This document shows positions 16,371-25,751 of a stretch of DNA of 64,000 nt, piece after piece. Both the position numbers and the translations under genes were made by a program. Every line of letters starts with the position of its first letter. The stretch's first letter is position 1. Under the pieces are notes generated by a model. That model had not been told where the DNA came from, did no database searches, and saw only the letters and a list, made by a program, of their open reading frames with translations. The stretch comes from an uncultured Rhodopila sp. (GTDB lineage Bacteria > Pseudomonadota > Alphaproteobacteria > Acetobacterales > Acetobacteraceae): assembly GCF_903944925.1 (NCBI RefSeq), contig NZ_CAJATU010000123.1, positions 1 through 64,000 of the forward strand, written 5' to 3'.

Positions 16371-16535
16371 GCGCCAGGATGGCGTGGCTCGGCGTCAAGC
16401 TGGACGCGGCGGCAAACGCTTCCAACGGACCACGCATCTTCACTCCGGACAGCAAAGTGTCGGTCTGGGTCATCCCCACCAACGAGCAACTGATGATTGC
16501 CCAGCACACGCTGGCGATCATCCGGCGCTAGCGGC

Positions 16536-17285
16536 CTACAAGATCCAGCGGAAGGCCCGCCGCAGCTCGGCGGTGCCGTTCGCCTCGTAGCAGCGCCCGT
16601 GCGACAGGATGATCCTTTCCGGCGTCCAGGCGATCATGCGATCCGCCGCTTTGCGGAGCTCGCGCCGATGGCCCCGGAAACTCATTTGCATGTCGATCGG
16701 AGCCTTTCCATCCGGGTCGGCGGCCCCAGCCATCCGTATCAGCCATCGCAGCAAGACGTTTCGTACGCGTTGCGGCTCGAAGTTCTCTATAAGGTCGGTG
16801 ATGATCAGGGTCCTGCTGGCGCGGTGCAGGAAGTCGACCTCCGTCAGGAGGCTCCCCGGCACGAGGCACTGGTCGAAAGCGTCCTCCCACACATCCGGCG
16901 CGCGATCGCCGAGGGTCTCGTCGAGGACCAGAGGACGCCTGGCGGTTTGCGAAAGACCAGGAGCGCCATAAGTGCGAGCCGTCGGGAACCGGTCTCGCCA
17001 GTCGGGTAGATACCAGTAGTGCAGCGTATTAGGCGCTACGAGGTGCCGTACCCGCCCGAGATCAGCTAGCGAGGCGGCGAGCCGGTCGCTCCACGCTATG
17101 GGCGAATGGACCCAAAGATCGCCGCTCGGCAACCGAACGACCGTCATCCTGGTCGGGAAGGGAAGGGTCAGGCCGAGGTAGTGCATGCCGATCTCCGGAC
17201 CGTCGACGATCCAGACCTGGTCCGCGAAGGGCTTCAGGGTATTGAGCGGATCGTATGGCGCGTAAGCATTCGGCTTCATCGGCAA
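16536..17285 (-). CDS. DUF4336 domain-containing protein
   Basis: The 249-aa protein fits DUF4336: an N-terminal strand set (VWIVDGPEIGMHYLGLTLPFPTRMTVVRL), SGDLWVHSPI, then HLVAPNTLHYWYLPDW, and a late metallo-hydrolase-like IILSHGRCYEANG. The layout resembles a metallo-beta-lactamase fold without the full HxHxDH motif, so catalysis is doubtful. No partner gene is evident: it lies between an acetate kinase remnant and a divergent antiporter gene. Confidence 0.78.
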   Translation of the reverse strand: MPMKPNAYAPYDPLNTLKPFADQVWIVDGPEIGMHYLGLTLPFPTRMTVVRLPSGDLWVHSPIAWSDRLAASLADLGRVRHLVAPNTLHYWYLPDWRDRFPTARTYGAPGLSQTARRPLVLDETLGDRAPDVWEDAFDQCLVPGSLLTEVDFLHRASRTLIITDLIENFEPQRVRNVLLRWLIRMAGAADPDGKAPIDMQMSFRGHRRELRKAADRMIAWTPERIILSHGRCYEANGTAELRRAFRWIL

Positions 17286-17494
17286 GCCAGCACCCGGCAG
17301 AGTCCAACCCGGCGATCATGTCAGCGAGAGCGCCCGGGCGGAAGTCCGCAGGAGGCACGCGCCCCGTCAAATTTGCCGCGGGCGTCACGACCGGCGAACC
17401 GGTCCCGGTTCTCTGAAATCGCACCGGGACTTACCGGCAGGCGCGGACGACGGCTATACAGCGGCTCAATCCGCTTCTCGACGAGACATGACAC
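17286..17494. other. Divergent intergenic region
   Basis: These 209 bp separate the DUF4336 and CPA1 antiporter starts. They should carry both promoters; no clear motif was identified. Confidence 0.35.
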
Positions 17495-18766
17495 GTGCAT
17501 TCGCCCTTCGATCTGCTCGCCCTCCTGCTCGTCCTATCGGCTGGTCTCGCCTATCTGAACTGCCGGTTCATGAAGCTGCCCATGACCGTGGGCCTGCTGG
17601 TGGGCGCTGCCGCCGGCACCTTGATCCTGATCGCGCTGGATGCCCTGCTGCCGGGCCTCGGCCTTAAGCCGGCGATCCGCGATCTCATCATCCGCATCGA
17701 TTTCCCGGCGGCCCTGCTCGACGGCTTCCTTGCCTTTCTGCTGTTTGCCGGCGCCCTCCAGGTCAATTCCGCGGATCTGTTGGCGCGAAAATGGACGATC
17801 CTGGCATTGGCGATCCTGGCGACGGTTCTGTCGGCAGGACTGACAGCCGCGGCGATGTTCGCCGCATCGCGCTGGCTCGGGCTTGGGGTATCCTTCCCGT
17901 GGTGCCTCGTCTTCGGCGCCCTGATCTCCCCAACCGATCCGGTCTCGGTCCTCGACGTCCTCAAGCGCATCGGCATTCCCCGCGGCCTTCAGGCAACCGT
18001 CGCGGGCGAAAGCCTGTTCAACGACGGTATCGGCGTGGTCCTGTTCACGCTGGCCCTGTCGCTGGCGACCGGAGATCCGATCGACCGCTTCGGTCCGGCC
18101 ACAATCGCGAGCCTGTTCCTGCTGCAAGCGGTCGGGGGCGGTCTGCTCGGCCTGGGATTCGGCTATCTGACGCACCTGCTGGTTCGCCGTGTCGATGACT
18201 ACAATGTCGAACTCATCATCTCGCTGGCGCTTGCGTCGGGCACTTACAGCGCGGCCGGACTGCTCGGGGTTTCCGGGCCAATCGCCGTCGTCGTCGCCGG
18301 CATCATCATCGGCAATCAGGGGATGGACGGCGCGATGGGCGAGACGACGCGGCAGCATCTGATGACGTTCTGGCGCCTGGTGGAGGAAATCCTGAATGCG
18401 CTGCTGTTCCTGACCATCGGTCTCGAAATCGCATCGATCGACCTGGATGTGCGGAGCATCATCGCAGCGGTGGCGATGATCCCGGTGGCGCTGGTCATCC
18501 GCTGGTTCAGCGTGGCCGTGTCGGCGCTGCCGCTCAATCTGCGTCTTCCGCACCGCTACGGCGGCTTGTTGGTCCTGACCTGGGGTGGTTTGCGTGGAGG
18601 GCTCTCGGTAGCCATGGCGCTGTCATTGCCGGACGGTCCGAACAAGGGTCCGATCCTGACTGTAGCTTATGGAATCGTCGTCTTTTCGATCGTGGTGCAG
18701 GGCCTGACCCTGGAGCGAGTCGCGCGGGGTGCGCTGTCGGGAGGAGTTGATGCGTTGTCACGGTAG
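17495..18766 (+). CDS. Cation:proton antiporter, CPA1 family (NhaP-like)
   Basis: The 423-aa protein has about twelve helices. LVFGALISPTDPVSVLDVLK is the CPA1 ion-binding block and GESLFNDGIGVVLFTLAL contains the transport ND pair; LTWGGLRGGLSVAMALSLP is the conserved late helix. It exchanges Na+ or K+ for H+ across the inner membrane for pH and salt homeostasis. The long hydrophilic C-terminal regulatory domain of some NhaP proteins is absent. The start is a GTG at 17495. The gene faces the CaCA antiporter tail-to-tail. Confidence 0.92.
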   Translation: MHSPFDLLALLLVLSAGLAYLNCRFMKLPMTVGLLVGAAAGTLILIALDALLPGLGLKPAIRDLIIRIDFPAALLDGFLAFLLFAGALQVNSADLLARKWTILALAILATVLSAGLTAAAMFAASRWLGLGVSFPWCLVFGALISPTDPVSVLDVLKRIGIPRGLQATVAGESLFNDGIGVVLFTLALSLATGDPIDRFGPATIASLFLLQAVGGGLLGLGFGYLTHLLVRRVDDYNVELIISLALASGTYSAAGLLGVSGPIAVVVAGIIIGNQGMDGAMGETTRQHLMTFWRLVEEILNALLFLTIGLEIASIDLDVRSIIAAVAMIPVALVIRWFSVAVSALPLNLRLPHRYGGLLVLTWGGLRGGLSVAMALSLPDGPNKGPILTVAYGIVVFSIVVQGLTLERVARGALSGGVDALSR

Positions 18767-18857
18767 ATATTTCCGCGTCTGTGACGCTTCGCCTTAACCG
18801 GTTCCTGCAACGGTTCCGCCCGGGCGGCCGGCAGGATTTCGAATACAGTAACGGAAT

Positions 18858-19922
18858 TTATCCTGCAAAGAAGAAGGCAATGCCCAATACGACATAAACG
18901 CCGATCAGCAGGACGCCCTCGAACCAGGTCGTCTCGCCATCGCCAGTGATGGCATTGACGATGAACGCCGCGGCGGCGATGGCGAAGAGATCCAACGGGT
19001 CCTGAAAAACCAGCGTCATCGGACCGCCGATAAGCCAGGACAGGATCACCAGCAGCGGAGCCACGACCAGGGCGACCTGGATTGCCGATCCGATGCAGAT
19101 GCTCATCACCAGTCCCATCCGGTCCTGCCGCGCGAACCACACGGCCGAAAACAGGTCGGCTATCGTCCCTATCAGTGCGAGCACAATCACACCGAGGAAC
19201 CTTGACGAGAGGTGCAACGTGCTCGCCGCATCGGTGAGCGCGTCCGAGACCAGTTCGCTTTCGAGTGCCGCGAGAGCAGTCGCGCCGCCCAACACGGCCA
19301 GGCATTGCCAGAGTGCCCACTCACTGGTCGTTTCCTCGGCTTCGCCGGTCGAGAACACATCCCGATGAGTCACCAGCGTGTAGGCGAGATTGCCGAGGTA
19401 GAGCAGGAGCAGCACGCCCGACACCATCAGGCTGAGCGTCTCGTCGCTGACTGCAACATTGTTGGCGTGGGTAATGTTGCGCGCCGTGAAATCAAACACC
19501 GCCGGCAGCAGAAGCGCGATCACGACGAGGATCAGCAGGCTGGACAACAGCCCGGCCCGTTCCCGCTTGAACGTTTGCCGCTCCCGCCGTGCGCCACCCA
19601 CCACGATGGCCAGACCCAGCCCGAGCAGGCTGGTGCCAATAATCGAGCCTGTGATCTGGGCATGCACCACCTCGGCTTGGCCACGCGCCAGCACAAAGAG
19701 TGCCAGCAGCAATTCCGCGACGCTGCCCAGGCTCACCTGGAGCAGTCCGCCGACAGCCGGGCCGGTGTGTTGGGCGAGTTGTTCCGTCGCGGCCCGGATC
19801 CAGTCAGCCAGGACGCCTATGCCCAGAATGCCCGCCAGGAAGACCCAGATCGGCGGCAGACCCGAAACGTAGTGCATAACCGGCGCGGCCGGCACGATGA
19901 TCAGAAGACCGAGCCGAATCAA
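18858..19922 (-). CDS. Calcium/cation:proton antiporter, CaCA superfamily (CAX-like)
   Basis: The 354-aa protein has the two inverted alpha repeats of CaCA exchangers: GGLLQVSLGSVAELLLALFVL in the first half and FLGVIVLALIGTIADLFSAVW in the second. Their central acidic residues form the ion-binding site. The length and TM pattern (about eleven helices) fit bacterial CAX/ChaA proteins. The usual second-repeat asparagine is replaced in IGTIADL (commonly GNxxE), so ion specificity may differ. It would expel Ca2+ or Na+/K+ in exchange for protons. Confidence 0.87.
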   Translation of the reverse strand: MIRLGLLIIVPAAPVMHYVSGLPPIWVFLAGILGIGVLADWIRAATEQLAQHTGPAVGGLLQVSLGSVAELLLALFVLARGQAEVVHAQITGSIIGTSLLGLGLAIVVGGARRERQTFKRERAGLLSSLLILVVIALLLPAVFDFTARNITHANNVAVSDETLSLMVSGVLLLLYLGNLAYTLVTHRDVFSTGEAEETTSEWALWQCLAVLGGATALAALESELVSDALTDAASTLHLSSRFLGVIVLALIGTIADLFSAVWFARQDRMGLVMSICIGSAIQVALVVAPLLVILSWLIGGPMTLVFQDPLDLFAIAAAAFIVNAITGDGETTWFEGVLLIGVYVVLGIAFFFAG

Positions 19923-20079
19923 GGCGCCTGCCTACCTTCGGGGCGGTCGCCAAGCCGGGCAGTGACCATGCGCCACATCGGGTCCACGACGGTCATGTAA
20001 AACGCCGGTAGCGCGTGAGCGTCCGGCGCAAAGAAACATCACATCGTGGCGATGGCCGGGCCTTCTGCTCTGACAAACG

Positions 20080-21495
20080 TTGAACAATCTCGGCGTTATT
20101 GAAGAAGAGTCGGATGTCAATCAAACGCCGTGTCCTGGCCGCGGGTTGTCCCCGGCGACCATAGAAGTTGCGTTGCGTCTGATTGGAATCCGGTTGAAAG
20201 CCAAGTTCCGCAAGTTTCTGTCGGATCTGAATGAGACCTTTTGGGTGCTGCCCGCCGCGATGGTCGTGGCCGGCATCTTCCTTGCCGTCGGCCTCATCAG
20301 TCTCGACCGAAGCGGCATGGTGCCCGGTTGGCTGATCAACAGTCCCTGGCTCTATAATGGCGGCGGCACAGGTGCCCGCACCTTGCTCGGGCCCATAGCC
20401 TCGTCCACGATCGGTGTCGCCGGCACAGTGTTTTCTATCACCGTCGCGGCACTGTCGCTGGCCGCCGGACAGATGGGACCGCGCCTGCTGCGCAACTTTA
20501 CCCGCGACCGCGGCAACCAGTTCACCCTCGGTGTCTTTCTCGGCAGCTTCACCTACGCGCTGATGGTGCTCCGAAGCGTCCGAACCGAAAGCGAGGGTGC
20601 GTTCGTCCCGCATCTCGCCCTCAGCGTGGGGATCATGCTGGCCTTGGTGAGCGTCGGCACGCTGGTGTTCTTTGTCGGCCACATGGCGGGTCGTATAAAT
20701 GTGGATACGGTTATCGAGCTGGTCAGCGAGGACATCTGGTTGGCAATCCAGCGGTTGACCAGCCGCGAGCCGCAGCCGGCCGCTCCGCACCCGGCGATGT
20801 TTCAGGACGCCGCGCCAGTCCTGGACACGCGGCGTGGCTACTTGCAGCAACTGCATGCGGAGGGGTTGGCGGACTGGGCAGCGGAGAGGGGAACGGTGTT
20901 GCGGTTGCTGGTGCGACCGGGCGATTACGTGTTCCCCGGCGCCCCGATCGCCGTGATGATCCCGGCTGTCGAGGGGGCCAACGCAGCGATTACCGCCGCT
21001 ACCGCGCTGGGTCCGGCGCGGGTGAGTTCAGCCGACATCGAATTTGCCGTCCGCCAGCTTGTCGAGGTTGCCGTCCGAGCCCTGTCGCCTGGCATCAACG
21101 ACCCGCATACGGCCATCGCAGTGCTGGACCGCCTCGGTGCAGCGCTGTGTGACGTCGTGCCGGTCCATCTGAACTCCGGCGTCTGGTTCAGCGACAAACG
21201 CGTTACGCTCGTGGTCCCGACCGTGGACTACGACGGGCTGACGGACGGGATGTTTCACCTGATCCGGCAGAACGCCGCGGGCGTCCCATCGGTCCTCATA
21301 CGACTGCTGGAGGTGCTGACCGCTGTGGCGACCTGCGAACATGACCCGGCGCGAATCGAAACGATCCGGCGTCATCCCGGACTGGTGCTGGCTGACGCTG
21401 AGCGTAGCGTCGCCAATCCAGCCGACCTGGCTGACATCCGCGATTGCCATGCTGCCGTCGCCCGTGTGATAGCATCGCAGAGGCCGCCCCGCTGA
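20080..21495 (+). CDS. DUF2254 membrane protein
   Basis: The 471-aa protein has four N-terminal helices followed by a large soluble domain, the DUF2254 layout. Recognisable pieces are GVAGTVFSITVAALSLAAGQMGPRLLRNF, then LGVFLGSFTYALMVLRSVR and SPGINDPHTAIAVLDRLGAAL. Function is unknown. The stop overlaps the next start as TGATG, so it is probably co-translated with the PhoD-like enzyme. An internal ATG could shorten the first about 12 polar residues. A C-terminal SPGINDP motif suggests a conserved ligand or assembly surface. Confidence 0.85.
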   Translation: MNNLGVIEEESDVNQTPCPGRGLSPATIEVALRLIGIRLKAKFRKFLSDLNETFWVLPAAMVVAGIFLAVGLISLDRSGMVPGWLINSPWLYNGGGTGARTLLGPIASSTIGVAGTVFSITVAALSLAAGQMGPRLLRNFTRDRGNQFTLGVFLGSFTYALMVLRSVRTESEGAFVPHLALSVGIMLALVSVGTLVFFVGHMAGRINVDTVIELVSEDIWLAIQRLTSREPQPAAPHPAMFQDAAPVLDTRRGYLQQLHAEGLADWAAERGTVLRLLVRPGDYVFPGAPIAVMIPAVEGANAAITAATALGPARVSSADIEFAVRQLVEVAVRALSPGINDPHTAIAVLDRLGAALCDVVPVHLNSGVWFSDKRVTLVVPTVDYDGLTDGMFHLIRQNAAGVPSVLIRLLEVLTAVATCEHDPARIETIRRHPGLVLADAERSVANPADLADIRDCHAAVARVIASQRPPR

Positions 21496-23057
21496 TGCTC
21501 GGCCCCATCGTCGGCCACACGACGGACACCACAACGCGGATCTGGATCGCTGCGGACGGCGGTGAGCATCGTCTCGAGCTGGAGGGCGGCCCCACGGTGG
21601 CGTTCCGGCCCACCGAGGCGGGCGTCCCCGAATTCGGCACCGCGATTGCCGACGCAACGGGCCTCATGGCGGACACATGCTATCGCTATACGATACGCGC
21701 GGCGGATGGAGCGGTGGCCGCACGTGGCGCGCTGCGCACCTTCCCGCCGCCGCGGGATCGCACCGGACTGATCTTCGCTTCAGCGTCATGCGACAGCCTG
21801 GATGTCGCTGGCGACCGTCCGAACCGGGGCGCGTGGGACCTGCTGGCCGAGCGGGTGCGCCGAGGCGAACTGCGCTTCCTCGTCCTGCTCGGCGACCAGG
21901 TCTATATGGACGAGGTCGAAAACATCTGGAACCTGCCGCTGGACATCGATCGGCGCGAGCGGCGCCGCCGCATGGCCCGGGTCTATCACCGTTTCTGGTC
22001 ACGCGCTCCCGTGGCTGAAATCCTTGCCAACGTGCCGACCTACATGATCTGGGACGACCATGAGATCCGCAACGGATGGGGTTCGGACCCCGGCGACAGC
22101 CCGACCCTCGCCCGCCGCTACCCGCGCGGCCGGCCGATCGGCGCTCGGTACGAAGCGTTCTTCGAGGATGCGCGGCAGGTCTATTGGCACTTCCAGCACG
22201 TCCGCAACCCCGCAACCCCGGGCATCGATGCCGCCGCCTTCCAGGAGGCGGGAACGCGCCGGGCGCAGCCGTTCGTGTTCGCGTGCGGAAGCACGGCGCT
22301 CTTGATGCTGGACAACCGCGGCGCCCGCGATGTCTGGCGTGACCGGTTGCCGGTGTTGGGCGAGGTGCAGTGGAACGCCTTGCGCCGCATGCTGGACGAT
22401 CTCGATGCGAGCACCGACTCGCTCGTGGTTGTCGTGCCGCTGCCGGTAGTCTCGATGCCGAACCGGGGCCTCGTCCAGATCATGTTCGGCCGGCGGCGGG
22501 ACGATGTCCGCCTGTTCCGGCGAGGCCAGGCCGCCAAGCTGAAAGTGTTTCCGGAACAGGGCGATCCCACCTCGGGCGGCAGCAAACTGCTGGTCTACCT
22601 GCGGGCGGTGGTCGATGTCGCCGGCGCCCTCATGTTCGGGCTGTGCAGCACCGGACGGTTCCATCTCAAGGATTTAACCGATGTCCGCGACAACTGGTCC
22701 CACCACTTGGTGCGTCGGGAGCGTGACGCGCTGCTGCGCGCCGTGCTGGCTGTCCGCCAGGACGGGCGAGCGGTCAGCTTCATTGGTGGTGACCTGCATG
22801 TCGGCGCGCGAATAGACATCGTGGAACGCGGCGGCGCCCCGGTGCCGACCCTGATCACCTCCGGTATCGGGCAGGCGCCCTCGGGCGGCCCGGCGGTGCA
22901 CACCGTCCTCGGACGGCATTTCCGAATCGCGCACGGGCTGCGCGCTCGGCTGATTGAGCACTGCGTTGCTCATAACTTCGGCCTGACGCGGATTCGTCGC
23001 ACCCGGGGCGCACCAGAGATCACGCACGAACTGGTCCGCGCTAAGTCGGACGAATGA
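21495..23057 (+). CDS. PhoD-like metallophosphoesterase (alkaline phosphatase D family)
   Basis: The 520-aa protein has a short N-terminal beta domain (LGPIVGHTTDTTTRIWI) and then the PhoD-like catalytic domain. SASCDS, LLGDQVYMDEV, MIWDDHEIRNGWGSD and SFIGGDLHVGARID carry the Asp, Asp-Asp-His-Glu and His ligands for the Fe/Ca or Mn centre. No signal peptide is present, so a cytoplasmic phosphodiesterase role is possible, unlike secreted PhoD. The ATG at 21495 shares a base with the DUF2254 stop (TGATG). The substrate is unknown. The pairing with DUF2254 suggests a membrane-coupled function. Confidence 0.85.
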   Translation: MLGPIVGHTTDTTTRIWIAADGGEHRLELEGGPTVAFRPTEAGVPEFGTAIADATGLMADTCYRYTIRAADGAVAARGALRTFPPPRDRTGLIFASASCDSLDVAGDRPNRGAWDLLAERVRRGELRFLVLLGDQVYMDEVENIWNLPLDIDRRERRRRMARVYHRFWSRAPVAEILANVPTYMIWDDHEIRNGWGSDPGDSPTLARRYPRGRPIGARYEAFFEDARQVYWHFQHVRNPATPGIDAAAFQEAGTRRAQPFVFACGSTALLMLDNRGARDVWRDRLPVLGEVQWNALRRMLDDLDASTDSLVVVVPLPVVSMPNRGLVQIMFGRRRDDVRLFRRGQAAKLKVFPEQGDPTSGGSKLLVYLRAVVDVAGALMFGLCSTGRFHLKDLTDVRDNWSHHLVRRERDALLRAVLAVRQDGRAVSFIGGDLHVGARIDIVERGGAPVPTLITSGIGQAPSGGPAVHTVLGRHFRIAHGLRARLIEHCVAHNFGLTRIRRTRGAPEITHELVRAKSDE

Positions 23058-23197
23058 TCGCCTGGACCTCGTGATCGCCGTTGGCGGTCGGGACGTTCCC
23101 TTGGCGGGCGTCCAAGCCGGTTTGCCGTTTCGATCCTGACGCATCGAGAGTTCGATACCGCCGCGAACGCGGTGGCCGTTGCGGCGGTTATGTGCGC

Positions 23198-23740
23198 ATG
23201 CACACACGTCTTGCGCCCAGCGTCTCGAAGCCTCAAGCCCGGTCTGCAATCCGGGCGCTGGGCAAGGAGGTTCTGCCCCCGCTGCTCATTACCGTCGTAC
23301 TCGGCGGCATCGGCGCGTTCAGCCTGTGGGTTCAGCAGCCGTTGCTGATCCCAAGCCTTGGTTCGGCAATCTTTCTCCAGACGCTGACACCGGAAGAACC
23401 AAGCGCCCGCGCCTGGAACACCGGCATGGGCCAGCTTATCGGCGCCGCCGCAGGGTTCGGGGCGGTATTCCTGGCGACCGCGGAGTGGACGCCTCATTTC
23501 ATGGGAAACAACCCGCTCACCATCGCTCGCGTCGCCGCCGCCGCGATGGCAGTGCTCGTCACCTGCGTCCTGCAACGGATCTTGCGAGCCACCAGCGCCG
23601 CCGGAGGTGCCACCGCCCTGGTGGTGGCTCTCGGTGCCGAGACCGCGACCGAGGACGGTGCCATCCGGCTCGTCGCGGGGATTCTGCTGGTCACTGCGCT
23701 GGGTGAGGCGGCGCGATGGCTGATCCTCCGGCTTCGATGA
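23198..23740 (+). CDS. HPP-family membrane protein
   Basis: The 180-aa protein has four to five helices and the HPP-family order: LLIPSLGSAIFLQTLTPEEPSARAWNTGMGQLIGAAAGF, then a late TSAAGGATALVVALG. The namesake His-Pro-Pro in that last block is replaced by Ser-Ala-Ala, so it is a divergent member. Some HPP proteins take part in nitrite transport in plastids; bacterial roles are unclear. The ATG at 23198 is chosen because upstream codons are hydrophilic and Arg-rich. It may be transcribed with the DUF2254/PhoD genes. Confidence 0.75.
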   Translation: MHTRLAPSVSKPQARSAIRALGKEVLPPLLITVVLGGIGAFSLWVQQPLLIPSLGSAIFLQTLTPEEPSARAWNTGMGQLIGAAAGFGAVFLATAEWTPHFMGNNPLTIARVAAAAMAVLVTCVLQRILRATSAAGGATALVVALGAETATEDGAIRLVAGILLVTALGEAARWLILRLR

Positions 23741-24164
23741 TGCCGCTGGATTGCATCGCCCCGAGTGTCGGCCGGACGGCGGCCGTATAGGCAAACGCCA
23801 ACGCGACCGCCGCCAGGCCGCCGCCGAATCCGCCGGTGTCTTCTCCGGCTTTGCTTTCACATCGCCGAGTGCCGCTGCGGTGTTGCCAGCGTGGACGGGC
23901 GTCTGCATCCGGTCCGGATTTTCGGTGGCAGTTTCGTGCCGCGTCCGCGCCGATAAAAGAACGCCAAAGTAAAGAGCGCCGTGCCGCAGGCGAAGCAGGC
24001 GAATATCGTCAACAGCCTGACGATTGCCTATTGCCCGATCGTCGAGGCGGACGCCCGGGTCCCGGCGGGCATGAAAGTCTGCGTCATGGCGCGGCAAAAG
24101 CCCGCCCATCCACGCCTTGCGGTGCCGGTCCCGGCGCAAAACCATCCCCACGCGCGGCCCGGTA
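23741..24164. other. Intergenic stretch with possible gene debris
   Basis: No intact gene is seen. On the minus strand near 23760-23830 there is a short hydrophobic frame (LAAVALAFAYTAAV) and near 23990-24030 another (LLTIFACFACGTALF), separated by stops and frame changes. This fits a decayed membrane protein but is not assignable. Confidence 0.3.
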
Positions 24165-24605
24165 TCAACTCAGCGCCATCAGGTCGCCCCGCAACCTGTC
24201 CGGGCTGGACTCCCCGAGCCTCGCTTCGATCGCCGCATGCGTCCGCACCCAGATCGGTGTTGCCGCCGCCACCAGCGCGCGTCCGGAAGGCGTCAGCCGC
24301 ACCGCCCGGCGCCTCTTGTCGCTCTCGCCCGCCAGCACATCAAGCAATCCCCGGCGCTCCAGCGGCTTCAGATTAGCCGTCAGCGTCGTCCGATCCATCG
24401 CCAGCAACGCCGAAACCTGCCCGATACCGGGAGGCTCCGGACGGTTCAACGACATCAACAAAGAAAATTGACCGCTGGTGATCCCGAGCGGTCGAAACGC
24501 TTCATCGTACCGTCGCGCCAGCGCCCGAGCCGCCCTTTGCACGTGCAAGCACAGGCACGTGTCGCGAACCAGCAGCGTCGTCGCAAAGGAAACCGCATCA
24601 TCCAT
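24165..24605 (-). CDS. MarR-family transcriptional regulator
   Basis: The 146-aa protein has the MarR winged helix: LGITSGQFSLLMSLN, ISALLAMDRTTLTANLKPLERRGLL as recognition helix region and ESDKRRRAVRLTPSGRAL as the wing. A Cys pair lies near the N-terminus (DTCLCLHV), so thiol-based sensing is possible. It is divergent from the Asp-box/MoaD pair. A perfect 7-bp inverted repeat with a 2-bp spacer lies 11 nt upstream of its ATG (24616-24631). It most likely represses itself and the divergent genes. Confidence 0.9.
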   Translation of the reverse strand: MDDAVSFATTLLVRDTCLCLHVQRAARALARRYDEAFRPLGITSGQFSLLMSLNRPEPPGIGQVSALLAMDRTTLTANLKPLERRGLLDVLAGESDKRRRAVRLTPSGRALVAAATPIWVRTHAAIEARLGESSPDRLRGDLMALS

Positions 24606-24615
24606 GTCACCATTA

Positions 24616-24631
24616 AGGTTGACATCAACCT
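24616..24631. promoter_or_regulatory. Palindromic operator, probable MarR site
   Basis: The sequence AGGTTGACATCAACCT is a perfect 7-bp inverted repeat around CA, centred between marR and the divergent Asp-box gene. Size and TTGA/TCAA arms fit MarR-family operators. Binding is inferred from position and symmetry. Confidence 0.7.
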
Positions 24632-24671
24632 AATTGTCCAGGAACCTCGTCGCGTTGAGGGAGAGAAAGTC

Positions 24672-25751
24672 ATGGCAACACGCGTTTTCGTGCTGCTGGG
24701 GACGAAGAAAGGTGCCTTCACCCTGGAAAGCGATGCATCCCGCCGCGATTGGTCGTTGCGCGGACCCTTCTGTGAAACCTGGCCGATGAACCACGTCATC
24801 GCCGAACCCGGCACCGGCACGATCTATGCCGGAGGCGGCAACGAATGGTTCGGCCCCGCGATCTGGAAATCCACCGACCTCGGCGAAACCTGGAGCCATT
24901 CGAGTAACGGCCTCGCCTACAAGGAAGGCGAAGATCCGATCTCCTCGGTCTGGAGCCTCGCCGCGGGAGGCCGCCTCTACGCCGGCGTCCAACCCGCCGG
25001 CCTGTTCGCCAGCGATGACGGCGGCCAATCGTGGACCCATGTCGCCGGCCTGCGCGACCACCCGACCCGGCCGAAGTGGAACCCGGGCGGAGCCGGCCTG
25101 ATCCTGCATTCCATCGTACCCGATCCCCGCGACGACCAGCGGATCTGGATCGGCATCTCCGCCGCCGGCGTGTTCTACACCGCGGATGGCGGAATGACCT
25201 GGGAGCCTCGCAACACCGGCACGCGCTGCGACTATCTCCCCGAGGACCAGCGCTATCCGGAGTTCGGCCAGTGCGTACACTGCATCGTCGCCGCGCCCGA
25301 ACAGTCCGGCCGTCTTTATCAGCAGAATCACTGCGGCATGTATCGCAGTGAAGACGGCGGCCAACACTGGGAGAGCATCGAAGCCGGCCTCCCCTCCAGC
25401 TTCGGCTTCCCCGCCGTCGCACACCCGCGCGATCCATCCACGCTGTTTCTGCTGCCGTTGAACGGCGACATCGCCGGCCGCTACGTGCCGGACGGCAAAG
25501 CGGCCGTCTGGCGCACTCGCGACAGCGGGGCGCATTGGGCGGCATTGCGCGAAGGCCTGCCACAGCAAAACGCCTTCTTCGGCGTTCTGCGCCAGGCGAT
25601 GGCAGCCGATCGGCTGGAACCCGCCGGGATTTACGCGGGCACGAACACCGGAACGCTGTTTGCAAGCGCCAACGAGGGTGAGCAATGGACCAGCATAGCG
25701 CACCACCTGCCGCCGATCTTATCAGTGGAGACCTTGGTCATCGACGGATAG
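24672..25751 (+). CDS. Six-Asp-box beta-propeller protein (BNR/sialidase/VPS10-like)
   Basis: The 359-aa protein contains at least six Asp-box turns of the S/TxDxGxTW kind: STDLGETW, SDDGGQSW, TADGGMTW, SEDGGQHW, TRDSGAHW and SANEGEQW. These mark the blades of a beta-propeller like sialidases, glucanases or VPS10/photosystem II assembly factors. No signal peptide is present (MATRVFVLLGTKKGAF), so it is probably cytoplasmic, and sialidase catalytic residues were not recognised. A strong GAGGGAGAG site precedes the ATG. The MoaD-like ORF overlaps its 3' end, and a MarR gene is divergent. Function is unknown; a scaffold or binding role is likely. Confidence 0.83.
   Translation: MATRVFVLLGTKKGAFTLESDASRRDWSLRGPFCETWPMNHVIAEPGTGTIYAGGGNEWFGPAIWKSTDLGETWSHSSNGLAYKEGEDPISSVWSLAAGGRLYAGVQPAGLFASDDGGQSWTHVAGLRDHPTRPKWNPGGAGLILHSIVPDPRDDQRIWIGISAAGVFYTADGGMTWEPRNTGTRCDYLPEDQRYPEFGQCVHCIVAAPEQSGRLYQQNHCGMYRSEDGGQHWESIEAGLPSSFGFPAVAHPRDPSTLFLLPLNGDIAGRYVPDGKAAVWRTRDSGAHWAALREGLPQQNAFFGVLRQAMAADRLEPAGIYAGTNTGTLFASANEGEQWTSIAHHLPPILSVETLVIDG

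Noticed and set aside
16195-16521. A complete small protein containing the acetate kinase motif
   Set aside because: Only the 3' part matches the family, the 5' part is unrelated, and the frame ends at a stop inside the conserved region, so a pseudogene fits better.
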